Assembly (NCBI RefSeq): GCF_037023745.1
Contig: NZ_CP146101.1
Location: forward strand, 2,844,001 to 2,908,000
DNA: 64,000 nucleotides
From: Streptomyces sp. SCSIO 30461
GTDB lineage: Bacteria; Actinomycetota; Actinomycetes; Streptomycetales; Streptomycetaceae
Reading direction: 5' to 3'
Both the position numbers and the translations under genes were made by a program. Each line of letters begins with the position of its first letter. Positions within the stretch are counted from its first letter, which is position 1. This document shows positions 1 to 8,248 of the stretch, one piece after another. A model generated the notes under the pieces. It ran no database searches. It worked only from the letters and a program-made list of their open reading frames with translations, and was not told the DNA's origin.

Positions 1-149
1 ATGGGGCGATGGTGGAGGTGGGCAGTTGTCAGGTGTGCGGCTCAGTCTTGACACGGTCGAGGTCGTCGCACAACCAGGCTCGGCACGTGAGCGGAGCACG
101 TCAGAGATGGATGGGACCAGCGTCTCCAGCAGCGCGGCCACGACGGAAT

Positions 150-553
150 CCCGGACGGGGGCTCAATCGGGCGGTGTGGTGGTCCGTACCGCTGATGATG
201 ACATCACCGCGGAGCAGCTGTACGACCCCACACCCTTCTTGCCCGGACGACGCGCGGGACTTCCGGGCCTACGCCGGACACCTGCTGAAGGCCCAGGTTG
301 CCCCGTGTTCGGCGACGGAGAGCGCTCCGCGCTCGTCCTGATCGTCGGAGAGCAACCGGGCGACCAGGAGGGCCGCCAGGGGCACTCGTTCATCGGCCCG
401 GCCGGCAAGGTTCTGACGCGTGCGCTGGAGGACGCAGGGATCGACCCGAAGCAGACCTCTGCCACCGCCGAGGACCGTGACGCTGTCTGCCCGGGCCTCG
501 TGGCGGACTTGTGCCTCGCAATGCAGGCCCTGGGGAAGTCCCCTGGCGGATAG
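150..553 (+). pseudogene. UdgX-like uracil-DNA glycosylase remnant
   Basis: The middle of the frame reads VGEQPGDQEGR followed by FIGPAGKVLTRALEDAGID, the signature of UdgX/family-4-type uracil-DNA glycosylases, which excise uracil from DNA. After GID the sequence stops matching what is expected (the TNAVKHF segment and the C-terminal half are missing), and the N-terminal Cys-containing portion seems to lie partly in another frame. The frame ends at 553 and is far too short for the family (about 200 residues). I read it as a decayed, internally deleted copy. It has no intact neighbours that suggest an operon. Confidence 0.5.
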
Positions 554-719
554 CGTGATGAGAGTTGACGGCGCGTCTGACCGTGCCCCAAAGACGTGAA
601 CGGCTGTGAAGTCCATGAGCGACGAACGAGAAGTGGAGAGGACCGAGGTGCCCGCGATGTCGGCGCAGCGCGTTCCGCGCGTCACGCCGCTACGCGATGG
701 CCCTCGCGCTTCAGCAGTG

Positions 720-960
720 GGGGTGCGTCCCGGCAGATTCAGTCGACGACCAGCCGTCCGTCGTGACCGGTCTCCCGGGCCAGAGCCGGGCCTCGGCGAG
801 GCGGTGCACCCGAGCCCGGGACGTAGGGCGGATCGGTGAGGATGAGGTCGAAGTGCGGCCGGTGACGGGTGCGGTCAGGTCGCCGTGCAGCACCTGGACG
901 GGCGCCCGAGCCAGTAGAGCGTTGAGACGTGCGGTCCACACGGCACGACGCGAGATGCAC
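720..960 (-). pseudogene. PrmC/HemK-like methyltransferase remnant, frameshifted
   Basis: Two overlapping minus-strand frames together encode a class I SAM methyltransferase piece. One gives RRAVWTARLNALLARAPVQV and HGDLTAPV, the other continues with FDLILTDPPYVPGSGAPPR. The (D/N)PPY motif after a Gly-Asp-Leu segment is the hallmark of N5-glutamine methyltransferases that modify release factors and of related enzymes. A frameshift separates the two halves, and neither end of the family is present, so this is a remnant. Confidence 0.5.
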
Positions 961-1083
961 AGCTGGGCTTCCTCCAGACCCCACCTCACGATGACGCCCT
1001 TGCCTCCGGCTCGGGGTTGGCACCACCTCTTCCCCCAGGGGACTTCCACCCCCAAGCAACCGCCCATGCTGGGCGCACAAGAG

Positions 1084-1115
1084 TCTGGCCCCGCCGCTCA
1101 CGCGGCGGGGCCAGA
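1084..1115. terminator. Strong hairpin terminator
   Basis: A perfect 14-bp stem (TCTGGCCCCGCCGC and its complement) closes a 4-base TCAC loop. It lies about 120 bases downstream of the lipoprotein gene's stop at 1236 (minus strand). There is no T-run, which is usual for high-GC actinobacterial terminators. Confidence 0.7.
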
Positions 1116-1235
1116 ACCGAAGATCCTCATGATTCTTCTAGGCCGGGACCATAAGGCGCGTCCGCCAGGACGAGGGCGTCGGCCTCGCGGGATCCGCGAG
1201 GGCCTCGCCGTTCGGCCGCGCCGGACCTCTCCCGG

Positions 1236-1577
1236 TCAGCCCGCCTCAGGGGCGTCGATGATCTTGCCGTCCTTGTCCAGGGTGTGGGTGTCCCAATAGG
1301 TGTCCCACGTGTCGCCGACCTCCTGCGGCACCTTGCCCTGCGGGTATCGGGCGTATCCCGCCGGGGGCTCCTCCCCGTCGGAGACGCAGGCGCTACCGGT
1401 TCCCCCCACGGACAGGACGGGATACTCGCCACGCGAGCACACATACTCCCGGTACTCCCAGCCGGAACATCCGGTGAGTGCAACCACCGCGGCCACGCTC
1501 GTGAGGACGGCGGCCGCGAGGCGGACGCTTCCGGGGAGGGAAGCGGCGGCGAGGCCCGTGGGGCGGGGGGTGTTCAT
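1236..1577 (-). CDS. Small secreted lipoprotein, unknown function
   Basis: The product is about 113 residues long. The N-terminus has a basic start, a hydrophobic stretch (LAAAVLTSVAAVVALTGC) and a lipobox ending ALTGC, so it should be lipid-modified and anchored outside the membrane. The mature part has paired cysteines (YVCSRGEYPV, GSACVSDG) and an acidic and aromatic C-terminal tail (TWDTYWDTHTLDKDG). The ATG at 1577 is chosen because a GGAGAG ribosome site lies about 5 bases upstream and the signal peptide starts properly there; the open frame extends further up to 1652. No enzymatic motif was seen. Confidence 0.75.
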   Translation of the reverse strand: MNTPRPTGLAAASLPGSVRLAAAVLTSVAAVVALTGCSGWEYREYVCSRGEYPVLSVGGTGSACVSDGEEPPAGYARYPQGKVPQEVGDTWDTYWDTHTLDKDGKIIDAPEAG

Positions 1578-1697
1578 GACTCTCTCCAGTCGTTCGGTGT
1601 GCTCCCACTCTCGCCGGAGGACCACCGCCGCGCCCTGAGTACGCGTACTCACACGAGGCTGGTGAGGTTGCTCAATGTGCCTCCGTTCCAGGGCGCG

Positions 1698-2093
1698 TCA
1701 GCACTCCCAACGCGATCCGATCCGAGAACCATTCACCCACTGACGACTTCGCCTGTCCTGGCGTTGGCACAACCAGACCCTCCACCCGGACCGCGGCGAG
1801 ATCGACGCGGTCACCCTCAGCTGGGGAAGAACGAACTGACCCTTACTTCCGGCCGCGCGCTCTTGCCGGGCCCGGCGCAGGACGGCGGCCTCGGTGGCCC
1901 CAGCCTGGCGACGGCACTGTGCCCGGATGGCCTCGAGGGAAGCGGGCGCGTTGTCCCGGGCGACGTCCGGCTCGGAGAATGCACGGCGGCTCAGCTCCCG
2001 CATCGCGGCGGTCTGCCGCTCCACCGCTTCCGCGATGGCTGGGTCCACCCTCGACGGCCGGGCGGCCTGGCGGTGCGCCTCGATGGCACGGCG
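1698..2093 (-). pseudogene. Possible hypothetical-protein remnant, helical
   Basis: This minus-strand stretch reads like a helical protein (IEAHRQAARPSRVDPAIAEA, then AVERQTAAMRELSRRAFSEP and ASLEAIRAQCRRQAGATEAA) and differs in character from the low-complexity frames around it. The open frame continues upstream into unrelated sequence that includes the end of an IS remnant, so no start can be assigned. It may be the C-terminal part of a broken gene. I do not recognise the family. Confidence 0.3.
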
Positions 2094-2280
2094 GTAGCCG
2101 TCCGGCGGAGTGCATCGCTGCACCGGCGAGTCTTCCGCCGTTCGCGAATGCCATCGGTGGAGATCCCGCGGACACGAGGATGGCGCACCACCGAATGACA
2201 CCCGGCTTCCAAGACCCCGACAGAGCCGCGCTCTCACTGACACGGCAGCCGTAGACAGCTGCTGCTGCCGGGCCTTCTGA

Positions 2281-2440
2281 TCATAGTGTGGTGTCGGCGT
2301 ATGTGTGCCATCGGCGGTGGTAGAGGCGGGCATGGTATCGATGGCGACGACTCCAGGTGGACCGCCACAACAGGTGGTCGCGGTCTCGTCGGGATTCGTG
2401 GCCGCCGAGGGGGACGAGGTCGGTAGCGTCTGATCGGTGG
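2281..2440 (-). pseudogene. IS701/IS4-like transposase C-terminal remnant (first copy)
   Basis: The last ~38 codons read ESRRDRDHLLWRSTWSRRHR and end HRRWHTYADTTL. The same tail, with PRRDREHLLWWSTWRRRH and HRRWHAYADTTP, ends the remnant at 53378-53762, and the non-coding DNA just beyond both stops is also alike (GGCAGC(C/T)GTAGA...). Both are therefore 3' ends of one IS. Here an internal deletion joins DLVPL to the last 38 codons. Confidence 0.6.
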
Positions 2441-2581
2441 ATCGCGGGCGGTATGACGGTGTGCCTGTATGGCCGCAGAGGGTGTGTGTGGCTTGATCGT
2501 CGGACGGTGCCGGCAGGGGCCTCAACACCGGCCGACGCCCGTGGCACGTTCTGAATGCCGCGCTCTTTGTCGAGGAGTCTC

Positions 2582-3859
2582 GTGAGACCGACCCTGCAAC
2601 ATGCCATGTTCCATCGATGTGGCGCGGGAGCTGCGGGTGAGCTGCGGCGCCCGGCGGCGGCCAGGCGCGCTGCCGTCCTGTTCGCCACGGTGGCACTGCC
2701 GGCGGCACTGGTGGTGCCCACGGCAACGCCCGCTACTGCGGCGGCCGTGACGGTCACCTTCGACGTGGGCGCCGACCAGCCCTTCACTGTCCCGTCCGGC
2801 GTCACCCGACTGTCCGTCACCGCGACGGGCGCCGCGGGCCAAAACGGGCCCAACGGTGGTGCAGGCGGCAACGGCGCCACCGTCATGGGCACCGTCATCG
2901 TGCCGCCGGGCACGACCACCCTTTTTGTCAACGTCGGCACGGGTGAGGGCCCTGGCGGCGGGCCGTTGCCAGGTGGTGCCGGCGGCGGTTCCAGCGATGT
3001 CCGCACCTGCAGCTCGGCAAGCCCCGGCTGCACCCTGACCGGCGTCCCCGCCACCGACCCCCGCCTCATCGTCGCGGGCGGCGGAGGCGGCGGCGGAAGC
3101 GGCAGCATCTCCAGTATCCTCAACCCGGAGGCCACCGGCGGAGACGCCGGAGACACCGGGGAGGCCGGCGGCAGCAGAACGGACAGCGGCCAGGGCGGCG
3201 GCGGCGGAACCCAGACAGCCGGCGGCACGGCCGGAGCCGTATGTCCTGCCAGCGGTACATCAGGCACTCCGGGCGCGGCCGGTGCCGGCGGCACCGGCGG
3301 GGGCGCCTACGGGGCGGGCGGAGGTGGAGGCGGCTGGTTCGGTGGAGGTGGCGGGGGAGGCTGCAACTTCATCAGGAGCATCCCTCCCTCCTACGGCCCC
3401 GGTGGTGGCGGCGGCGGATCGAATCGCGTCCCCACAGGTGGTACCTCGGACACCGCCGCGGGGCAGGTCAAGGTGACCATCACCTACGACCCGCCGCCCC
3501 CCACCTGCGCGACCGCCACGCCCACCATCACCGGTACCCACCGCGACGACAACCTGACCGGTACCCCGGGCGACGATGTGATCTTCGCTCTCGCCGGGAA
3601 CGACGTGGTCGACGGTCGCGGTGGCAACGACCTGATCTGCGGCGATGACGGCAATGACGTCCTTATCGGGGGCAACGGCGACGATCGTGTCGAGGGCGGC
3701 AACGGCAACGACGCCCTCTTCGGCGGCGGCGACAGCGACGCCCTCTTCGGCGGTTCCGGCAACGACGCTCTCAACGGTGGTCCCGGTACCGACACCAACG
3801 ACGGCGGATCCGGCTACAACAGCTGCGTCAACCCCACCAGCGGACCGGGCTGCTTCTGA
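2582..3859 (+). CDS. Secreted glycine-rich protein with C-terminal RTX calcium-binding repeats
   Basis: The product is about 425 residues. After a basic N-terminus, a hydrophobic segment (AAVLFATVALPAALVV) and an ATPATAAA cleavage region mark a Sec signal peptide. The next ~270 residues are extremely Gly-rich (GGGGGGGGSGS, GGGGGGWFGGGGGGG), with dispersed cysteines. The last ~110 residues hold tandem RTX nonapeptides of the type GGxGxDxxx (for example DGRGGNDLICGDDGNDVLIG), which fold into a Ca2+-filled beta-roll outside the cell. GTG at 2582 is preferred because GAGGAG (2572-2577) lies 4 bases upstream; an ATG at 2555 has no such site. The role is unknown; surface or matrix protein is an inference. 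Confidence 0.8.
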   Translation: MRPTLQHAMFHRCGAGAAGELRRPAAARRAAVLFATVALPAALVVPTATPATAAAVTVTFDVGADQPFTVPSGVTRLSVTATGAAGQNGPNGGAGGNGATVMGTVIVPPGTTTLFVNVGTGEGPGGGPLPGGAGGGSSDVRTCSSASPGCTLTGVPATDPRLIVAGGGGGGGSGSISSILNPEATGGDAGDTGEAGGSRTDSGQGGGGGTQTAGGTAGAVCPASGTSGTPGAAGAGGTGGGAYGAGGGGGGWFGGGGGGGCNFIRSIPPSYGPGGGGGGSNRVPTGGTSDTAAGQVKVTITYDPPPPTCATATPTITGTHRDDNLTGTPGDDVIFALAGNDVVDGRGGNDLICGDDGNDVLIGGNGDDRVEGGNGNDALFGGGDSDALFGGSGNDALNGGPGTDTNDGGSGYNSCVNPTSGPGCF

Positions 3860-4049
3860 CCCACCCCACGCACCTCCGACCTGAGACCGGCATCGCGTAC
3901 AAACTCCCACTCCGCGTCGCTCATGTCGGACGGATACCTCGGGCGCCTGTACGGCCGGTCCCCGGCGTTCCCGAACCGGTGAGCGAGGCAATCACAGGTC
4001 AGCAGCGCAGCGCGCCTTCGGCGCGCGCCGTGGGCGTGGTAAATCCCGT

Positions 4050-4277
4050 GGCGTGCGCCGGGGGCTCGACCGGCTCCAGGAGGCCGAGGAACAGGGATGG
4101 CTCGGCGAGGTCGCCGCGATCGAGGCCAGCCTCGCCGCCACCGAGCAGAAGCTCGCCGCCATGCGCGACCTCGCGGCCCGGCACACCACCGTCCACCTGG
4201 GCATGCCCGATCTCCGTGGCGTCGTCGCGCGCATCGACTCCGAGCGGCGAAACGAGGATGCGAAGGGGCAGTCCTGA
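4050..4277 (+). pseudogene. C-terminal tail of a tyrosine-type integrase, remnant
   Basis: The frame encodes a charged helical tail (LDRLQEAEEQGWLGEVAAIE, then ASLAATEQKLAAMRDLAARH and TTVHLGMPDLR). It resembles the C-terminal extension seen after the catalytic domain of some Streptomyces site-specific integrases. No catalytic R-H-R-Y residues are present, so only the tail survives. The family call is from memory of similar tails and is moderate at best. Confidence 0.4.
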
Positions 4278-4293
4278 GCACTACAACGAGGGG

Positions 4294-4779
4294 ATGACCG
4301 TCTTCCTCTGTTCCAAGTGCGGCACCGCGATCACGCCGGAGCTGGCCGAGCTTGCCGCCGCCCCTGACGTCTCCGATGACGAGCGTGACCGGGACAAGGA
4401 GACACGCCGGGCGCCTTCCACCGTTCCGCGGGGCTACTACGCGATCGATCCCGAGCCCTGGGGGCCTCCCTACGTCGTGCAGGACGATCAGGAGGACCCG
4501 AAGCCGGCTCAGTCGCGCGGACCTGTGGTCGGCCGTGAAGAAGGCTTCGTCATCTCGGCCGGCAGCCGACACACAGTGCTGGTGCACCCTGATGACGCCG
4601 CTGGCCTTCAGCCACTGCCCAACTGGGAGAACAGCAGTGGGTGCTGCGGACCGACAGGCGACGAGGGACTCAACCGGGCCTGCCCCTGCGCCGCTCCGGT
4701 CGCTACCCTCGCGGCCGACTGTTTCGGGCCCTTCGAACTGCACCTCGACCCCGTCCGGACCTACGCGTTCTCCCAGTAA
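4294..4779 (+). CDS. Conserved-type hypothetical protein with cysteine motifs
   Basis: The product is about 161 residues. It begins MTVFLCSKCGTAITPELAEL, with a CxxC knuckle, and ends in a Cys-rich patch (NSSGCCGPTGDEGLNRACPC) followed by LAADCFGPFELHLDPVRTY, suggesting a small metal-binding fold. It has no signal peptide or membrane segment. The ATG at 4294 directly follows the GAGGGG it would need as a ribosome site, so the exact start is uncertain. I recognise the pattern from actinobacterial hypothetical proteins but know of no assigned function. It sits between two recombination-gene remnants. Confidence 0.65.
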   Translation: MTVFLCSKCGTAITPELAELAAAPDVSDDERDRDKETRRAPSTVPRGYYAIDPEPWGPPYVVQDDQEDPKPAQSRGPVVGREEGFVISAGSRHTVLVHPDDAAGLQPLPNWENSSGCCGPTGDEGLNRACPCAAPVATLAADCFGPFELHLDPVRTYAFSQ

Positions 4780-4912
4780 GACCACGAAGCGCGCGGCCGA
4801 CGTGCACGACACGCCCGACAGAACCCGTCCACCCAGCTTCTTCACGACTACCTTCCGTGGTGAACGACGGCTCGCAGGCAGACCCACCGCCGAGCTGAGC
4901 TAGTTCGGATAA

Positions 4913-5182
4913 GACCAGTTCGGCGCGCTCGGCCTGGTCCTCAACGCCGTCGTGCTCTGGACAACCCGCTACATCGACGCCGCCGTCGCCCAGCTGAAAG
5001 CCGAGGGCCACGAGATCCGGGACGAGGACATCGCCCGGCTCTCCCCGCTCAAGCACCGCAACCTGAACCTGCTCGGCTGCTACAGCTTCACTGCCTCGAC
5101 CCCGGCTGCCGGCGCCCTGCGCCCGCTGCGCGACCCGGATGCCCCAGAGCTGGACGAAGAAGACGACAGCGGGCAGGAGTAA
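4913..5182 (+). pseudogene. Tn3-family transposase C-terminal remnant
   Basis: The frame reads FGALGLVLNAVVLWTTRYID and continues AAVAQLKAEGHEIRDEDIAR then LSPLKHRNLNLLGCYSF, ending with RPLRDPDAPE. This is the C-terminal end of a Tn3 DDE transposase. It is very close to the end of the inner Tn3 transposase at 13913 (LGLVLNAVVLWNTRYLDAAV), so it belongs to the same subfamily. Everything upstream is missing. Confidence 0.8.
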
Positions 5183-5201
5183 GTATCGGGAGCCGATCGG
5201 A

Positions 5202-5927
5202 TCAATCCGTAACGGGCAGGCACTCCGCGAGCAGAGCGACGACGTCACGCCAGGCTCGCTGTGCGTGCCGTGGGTGGTAGCCGACGCCGGGACGCACGGT
5301 GTGATCGACCAGTGGATGGTGGAAGGCGTGCAGGGCTCCTCCGTAGACCACGAGGCGCCAGTCGACGCCCGCGGCCTGCATCTCTGCGGTGAACGCGTCC
5401 CGTTGGGCGGGCGCCATGATCGGGTCTTCCGACCCGACCCCGGCCCATACCGGGCAGCGGATGCGCGCCGCCTCGCCCGGTCGGCTCGTGATCAGCCCGT
5501 TGACTGTCGCGATCGCGCGCAGGTTGACGCCGTCGCGCCCGAGTTCCAGCGCGATGGCGCCCCCGGTGCCGTAGCCGACGGCGGCTATCCGGTCGGGGTT
5601 GGTTCGCGGTTCGGTGCGCAACACGTCGAGCGCCGCGTGGCCGATGCCTCGCATCCGGTCGGGGTCGGCGAGCAGCGGCATGCAGCGGGCCAGCATCTCC
5701 TCGGGGTCCCCCAAATAGCGCCCACCGTGAAGGTCGAAGGCCAGCGCTACATATCCCAGCTCCGCGAGGGCATCGGCTCGGCGGCGCTCGACGTCGCTGA
5801 GCCCCGTGCCCTCTGGTCCGAGCAGCACCGCGGGTCGGCGGTCGACACCGGCCGGGAGCGCGAGGTGCCCGATCATCGTCAAACCGTCGGCCGGATACTC
5901 GACCGTGCGCGTCGTAATCGTTGTCAT
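5202..5927 (-). CDS. Dienelactone hydrolase family alpha/beta-hydrolase lacking the usual nucleophile
   Basis: The product is 241 residues, the usual length for dienelactone hydrolases, with family landmarks in order: PAVLLGPEGTGLSD, ALAFDLHGG, a nucleophile-elbow region AAVGYGTGGAIALELGR, the acid region GVGSEDPIMAPAQRDAF, and the histidine region GGALHAFHHP. In typical members the elbow is GxCxGG with a catalytic cysteine. Here it is GYGTGG, with Gly in place of the nucleophile, so activity on lactones is doubtful unless a neighbouring Thr substitutes. The gene is convergent with the Tn3 remnant, and no clear ribosome site precedes ATG 5927. Confidence 0.8.
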   Translation of the reverse strand: MTTITTRTVEYPADGLTMIGHLALPAGVDRRPAVLLGPEGTGLSDVERRRADALAELGYVALAFDLHGGRYLGDPEEMLARCMPLLADPDRMRGIGHAALDVLRTEPRTNPDRIAAVGYGTGGAIALELGRDGVNLRAIATVNGLITSRPGEAARIRCPVWAGVGSEDPIMAPAQRDAFTAEMQAAGVDWRLVVYGGALHAFHHPLVDHTVRPGVGYHPRHAQRAWRDVVALLAECLPVTD

Positions 5928-6182
5928 GAGTCTGGACGGTAATGACCGTTGCGCCCGCTCGGGGTGGCGTTCACCGATGGCAGACAGCTGTCCCGACTAC
6001 AACACCCGGACGCGCCTGCTGCCTGTCGGCAAACGATCGAATGACGACAGGCGCCGCGTGCGTCCAATGGACCCGGGAATTTCGGGGCTCGGGGCGGCGT
6101 GAATCCAATCGGATCCGATGGCCATTGATGACAGGGTTTAACGACGGGTAGGTTCTGTTCCTCCGTCAGAAAGGGGCCCCGG

Positions 6183-6514
6183 GTGGCCAACCTGATCTAC
6201 AAGCGGGCCTCGACCGACCAGCAGTCGACCGCCCGCCAGGACCGTCCTCGCCGAGGCCGGGATCAAGGACCCCACCGTCTTCGAGGAGGAGGCCGGCACC
6301 TCCAGCCGCCTCCACCCCCTGGAGCGCCCGAAGTTCGGCAAGCTCCGCGACTACGCGCGGCCAGGCGACACCGTGCACATTTCCGAGATGTTCCGCCTCG
6401 TCCGGGGCAACCAACACATCCTCGACGTCCTCGAAGTGCTCCACCGTGACCGTCTCGCCCTGCGCATCCACGACGGCGCGTTCTCCTCGATGGACCTCAC
6501 CGCCCGCCAGACGT
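6183..6514 (+). pseudogene. Serine recombinase N-terminal remnant, frameshifted
   Basis: From GTG 6183 the frame reads VANLIYKRASTDQQSTARQD, containing the catalytic serine of a resolvase/invertase domain. Around 6241 two bases seem to be missing, and the protein continues in the next frame as VLAEAGIKDPTVFEEEAGTS and SEMFRLVRGNQHILDVLEVL, then HDGAFSSMDLTARQ. The C-terminal part (DNA-binding helix-turn-helix) is absent, and the frame runs into an integrase remnant. Confidence 0.7.
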
Positions 6515-6532
6515 TCCTTGACCATCCCCACA

Positions 6533-7116
6533 ATGAAGATCTCCCGCCGGCCCGCACTGAGCGAAGACGAACGCCTCGCCGCCCTGGCAGACTTCTGATC
6601 GACACGGAGATACCGATGCGACTCCGCGTCGCCGGAGTCATCGTTCTTCTCTACGCACAACCGCTGAGCCGCGTCGTCCGGCTCACTCTTGACGACGTCA
6701 TCCGCAACGGCGACGCCGTGCTGCTACGACTCGGTGAGCCACCCTCGCCCGTCCCGGCGCCGGTCTCCGCCCTGCTGCTGGAGCACATCACGAACCGCGG
6801 CAACATGAACACCGCGACCAACCCGACGTCCCGCTGGTTCTTCCCCGGCCGCCGGACCGGCCAGCCGCTCGGCCCCAACCACCTGTCCGCGCTCCTGAAC
6901 GAGGTCGGAATCCCAATCGCCGCCGCCCGCGGCGCCGCCATCCGACAGCAACTCCTCGAACTGCCCGCACCTGTCGTTGCGAACGCTCTCGGCTACCACA
7001 ACAAGACCACCAGTCGCCTCCGCAACGAGACCGGCGGCACCTGGAGCCGATACGCCGCCGGAGACCACGGGAGGTCACCGGTCGGCTGGGCACCCAAAAC
7101 AACCGGCGAGAGTTGA
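6533..7116 (+). pseudogene. Integrase C-terminal domain remnant
   Basis: In one frame ALSEDERLAALADF appears just before 6597. In the next frame the text continues TEIPMRLRVAGVIVLLYAQP and LSRVVRLTLDDVI, then VANALGYHNKTTSRL and TWSRYAAGDHG. This layout (YAQPLSR, R-rich substrate-binding part, late histidine-tyrosine region) fits the C-terminal half of a Streptomyces tyrosine-recombinase-like protein. A frameshift near 6597 and the lack of an N-terminus make it a pseudogene. A second copy of the same tail lies at 10030-10266. Confidence 0.55.
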
Positions 7117-7190
7117 TTTCGCGAGCCCATTTGTCATCGGCGTGATGCGAGAACTCCGCCTTCAGGTGATACGAGCCGGATCACAGGACA

Positions 7191-8132
7191 CTAGCTCTGC
7201 CGTTCCAGCCATTCCGAAATCACCTGGTTGGTTTCTTCTGGCATTTCCTCCTGGACCCAGTGACCGCAGTCCAGGCCGACCACTTCCACGTTGGGCACGA
7301 ACTCTGCCAGTCTTTCGAACCTCGGGATCGCGAAGTCCTGGTCGCCGTAGATCATGAGGGCGGGCTGCTTGATGATCGGGTCCGCGCCCGCCAGCTGGTG
7401 CCAGTTGCGGTCGAGGTTCCTGTACCAGTTGATGCCGCCCGTGAATCCCGACGTCTCGAACGCGGAGACGTAGACGGCCAGGTCACTGTCGCTCATGATG
7501 GGCTCACCGAGTGGCGTTTCCGCCTTGGCGAGGTTGATAAATGCCATGCCCGGCTCAGGGGGTGCGGGGGGCACGTTCTTCCGGTAGAGGTTGCGGAGGA
7601 ACTGGGAGGTGTTGGCATCGAATGCGGCGTCCGCGACGCCCGGCTGCCGGTTGAAGTGGACGAAGTAGAAGTCGCCACCGAGGAAGGTTTCCATGACCTC
7701 GATCCACGGCGTTTCTCCGCGCTCCTGGTAAGGCAGGCTCAGGTTGATCAGCTTGTTCACCCGGTCGGGGTGCAACAGGGTCAGTCCCCAGACGACGAAC
7801 GCACCCCAGTCATGGCCGACGAAGGTGGCGTCTTCGTAGCCATGGTGGTCCAGGAGCGCGACGAGATCACCCGTCAGGTGTTCGATGTCGTAGTCCGTCA
7901 CCTCGGTCGGGCGGGATGAGTTGCCGTAACCCCGCTGGTTCGGTGCGATGACGTGGTAGCCAGCCGCTGCGAGGACGGGCATCTGGTGACGCCAGGAGAA
8001 GGCGTGCTCCGGCCAGCCGTGGCAGAGCACGATGGGCTTGCCCTTGTTTTCCCGGCCTGCCTCGAAGACTTCGAGCTCCACACCGTTGACCTGGATGAGG
8101 GTGGGCTCGGGAAAATCTGCTTGATTGAACAC
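7191..8132 (-). CDS. Epoxide hydrolase, alpha/beta-hydrolase fold
   Basis: The product is about 314 residues, the normal size for soluble bacterial epoxide hydrolases, which open epoxides to diols by an Asp nucleophile. Motifs in order are the oxyanion-hole HGWPE, the nucleophile elbow VGHDWGAF (Asp), cap-domain tyrosines (IMSDSDLAVYVSAF), YGDQDFAIP and the catalytic histidine in DCGHWVQEE. GTG 8132 is preferred to ATG 8186 because GAGAGGAA lies 5 bases upstream. It is transcribed away from the WYL regulator at 8249, with a perfect inverted repeat between them. Confidence 0.9.
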   Translation of the reverse strand: MFNQADFPEPTLIQVNGVELEVFEAGRENKGKPIVLCHGWPEHAFSWRHQMPVLAAAGYHVIAPNQRGYGNSSRPTEVTDYDIEHLTGDLVALLDHHGYEDATFVGHDWGAFVVWGLTLLHPDRVNKLINLSLPYQERGETPWIEVMETFLGGDFYFVHFNRQPGVADAAFDANTSQFLRNLYRKNVPPAPPEPGMAFINLAKAETPLGEPIMSDSDLAVYVSAFETSGFTGGINWYRNLDRNWHQLAGADPIIKQPALMIYGDQDFAIPRFERLAEFVPNVEVVGLDCGHWVQEEMPEETNQVISEWLERQS

Positions 8133-8204
8133 CGCATTTCCTCTCTGGGGGCGTTCGCTGGCGGTTGACCTCCCCGATGAGGTCATGCTGCGACCTTGCC
8201 ACCC

Positions 8205-8229
8205 AAACCGGTCACCCCATGACCGGTTT
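8205..8229. promoter_or_regulatory. Operator-like perfect inverted repeat between divergent genes
   Basis: AAACCGGTCA (8205-8214) and TGACCGGTTT (8220-8229) form a perfect 10-bp inverted repeat with a 5-base spacer, lying between the epoxide hydrolase start (8132) and the WYL regulator start (8249). Position and symmetry suggest the binding site of the regulator, controlling both genes. Confidence 0.7.
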
Positions 8230-8248
8230 TTATGAGAGTTTTGTCAGT

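Noticed and set aside
3241..3500. Repetitive GGCGGC DNA as an independent repeat element
   Set aside because: It is explained by poly-glycine coding in the secreted RTX protein.
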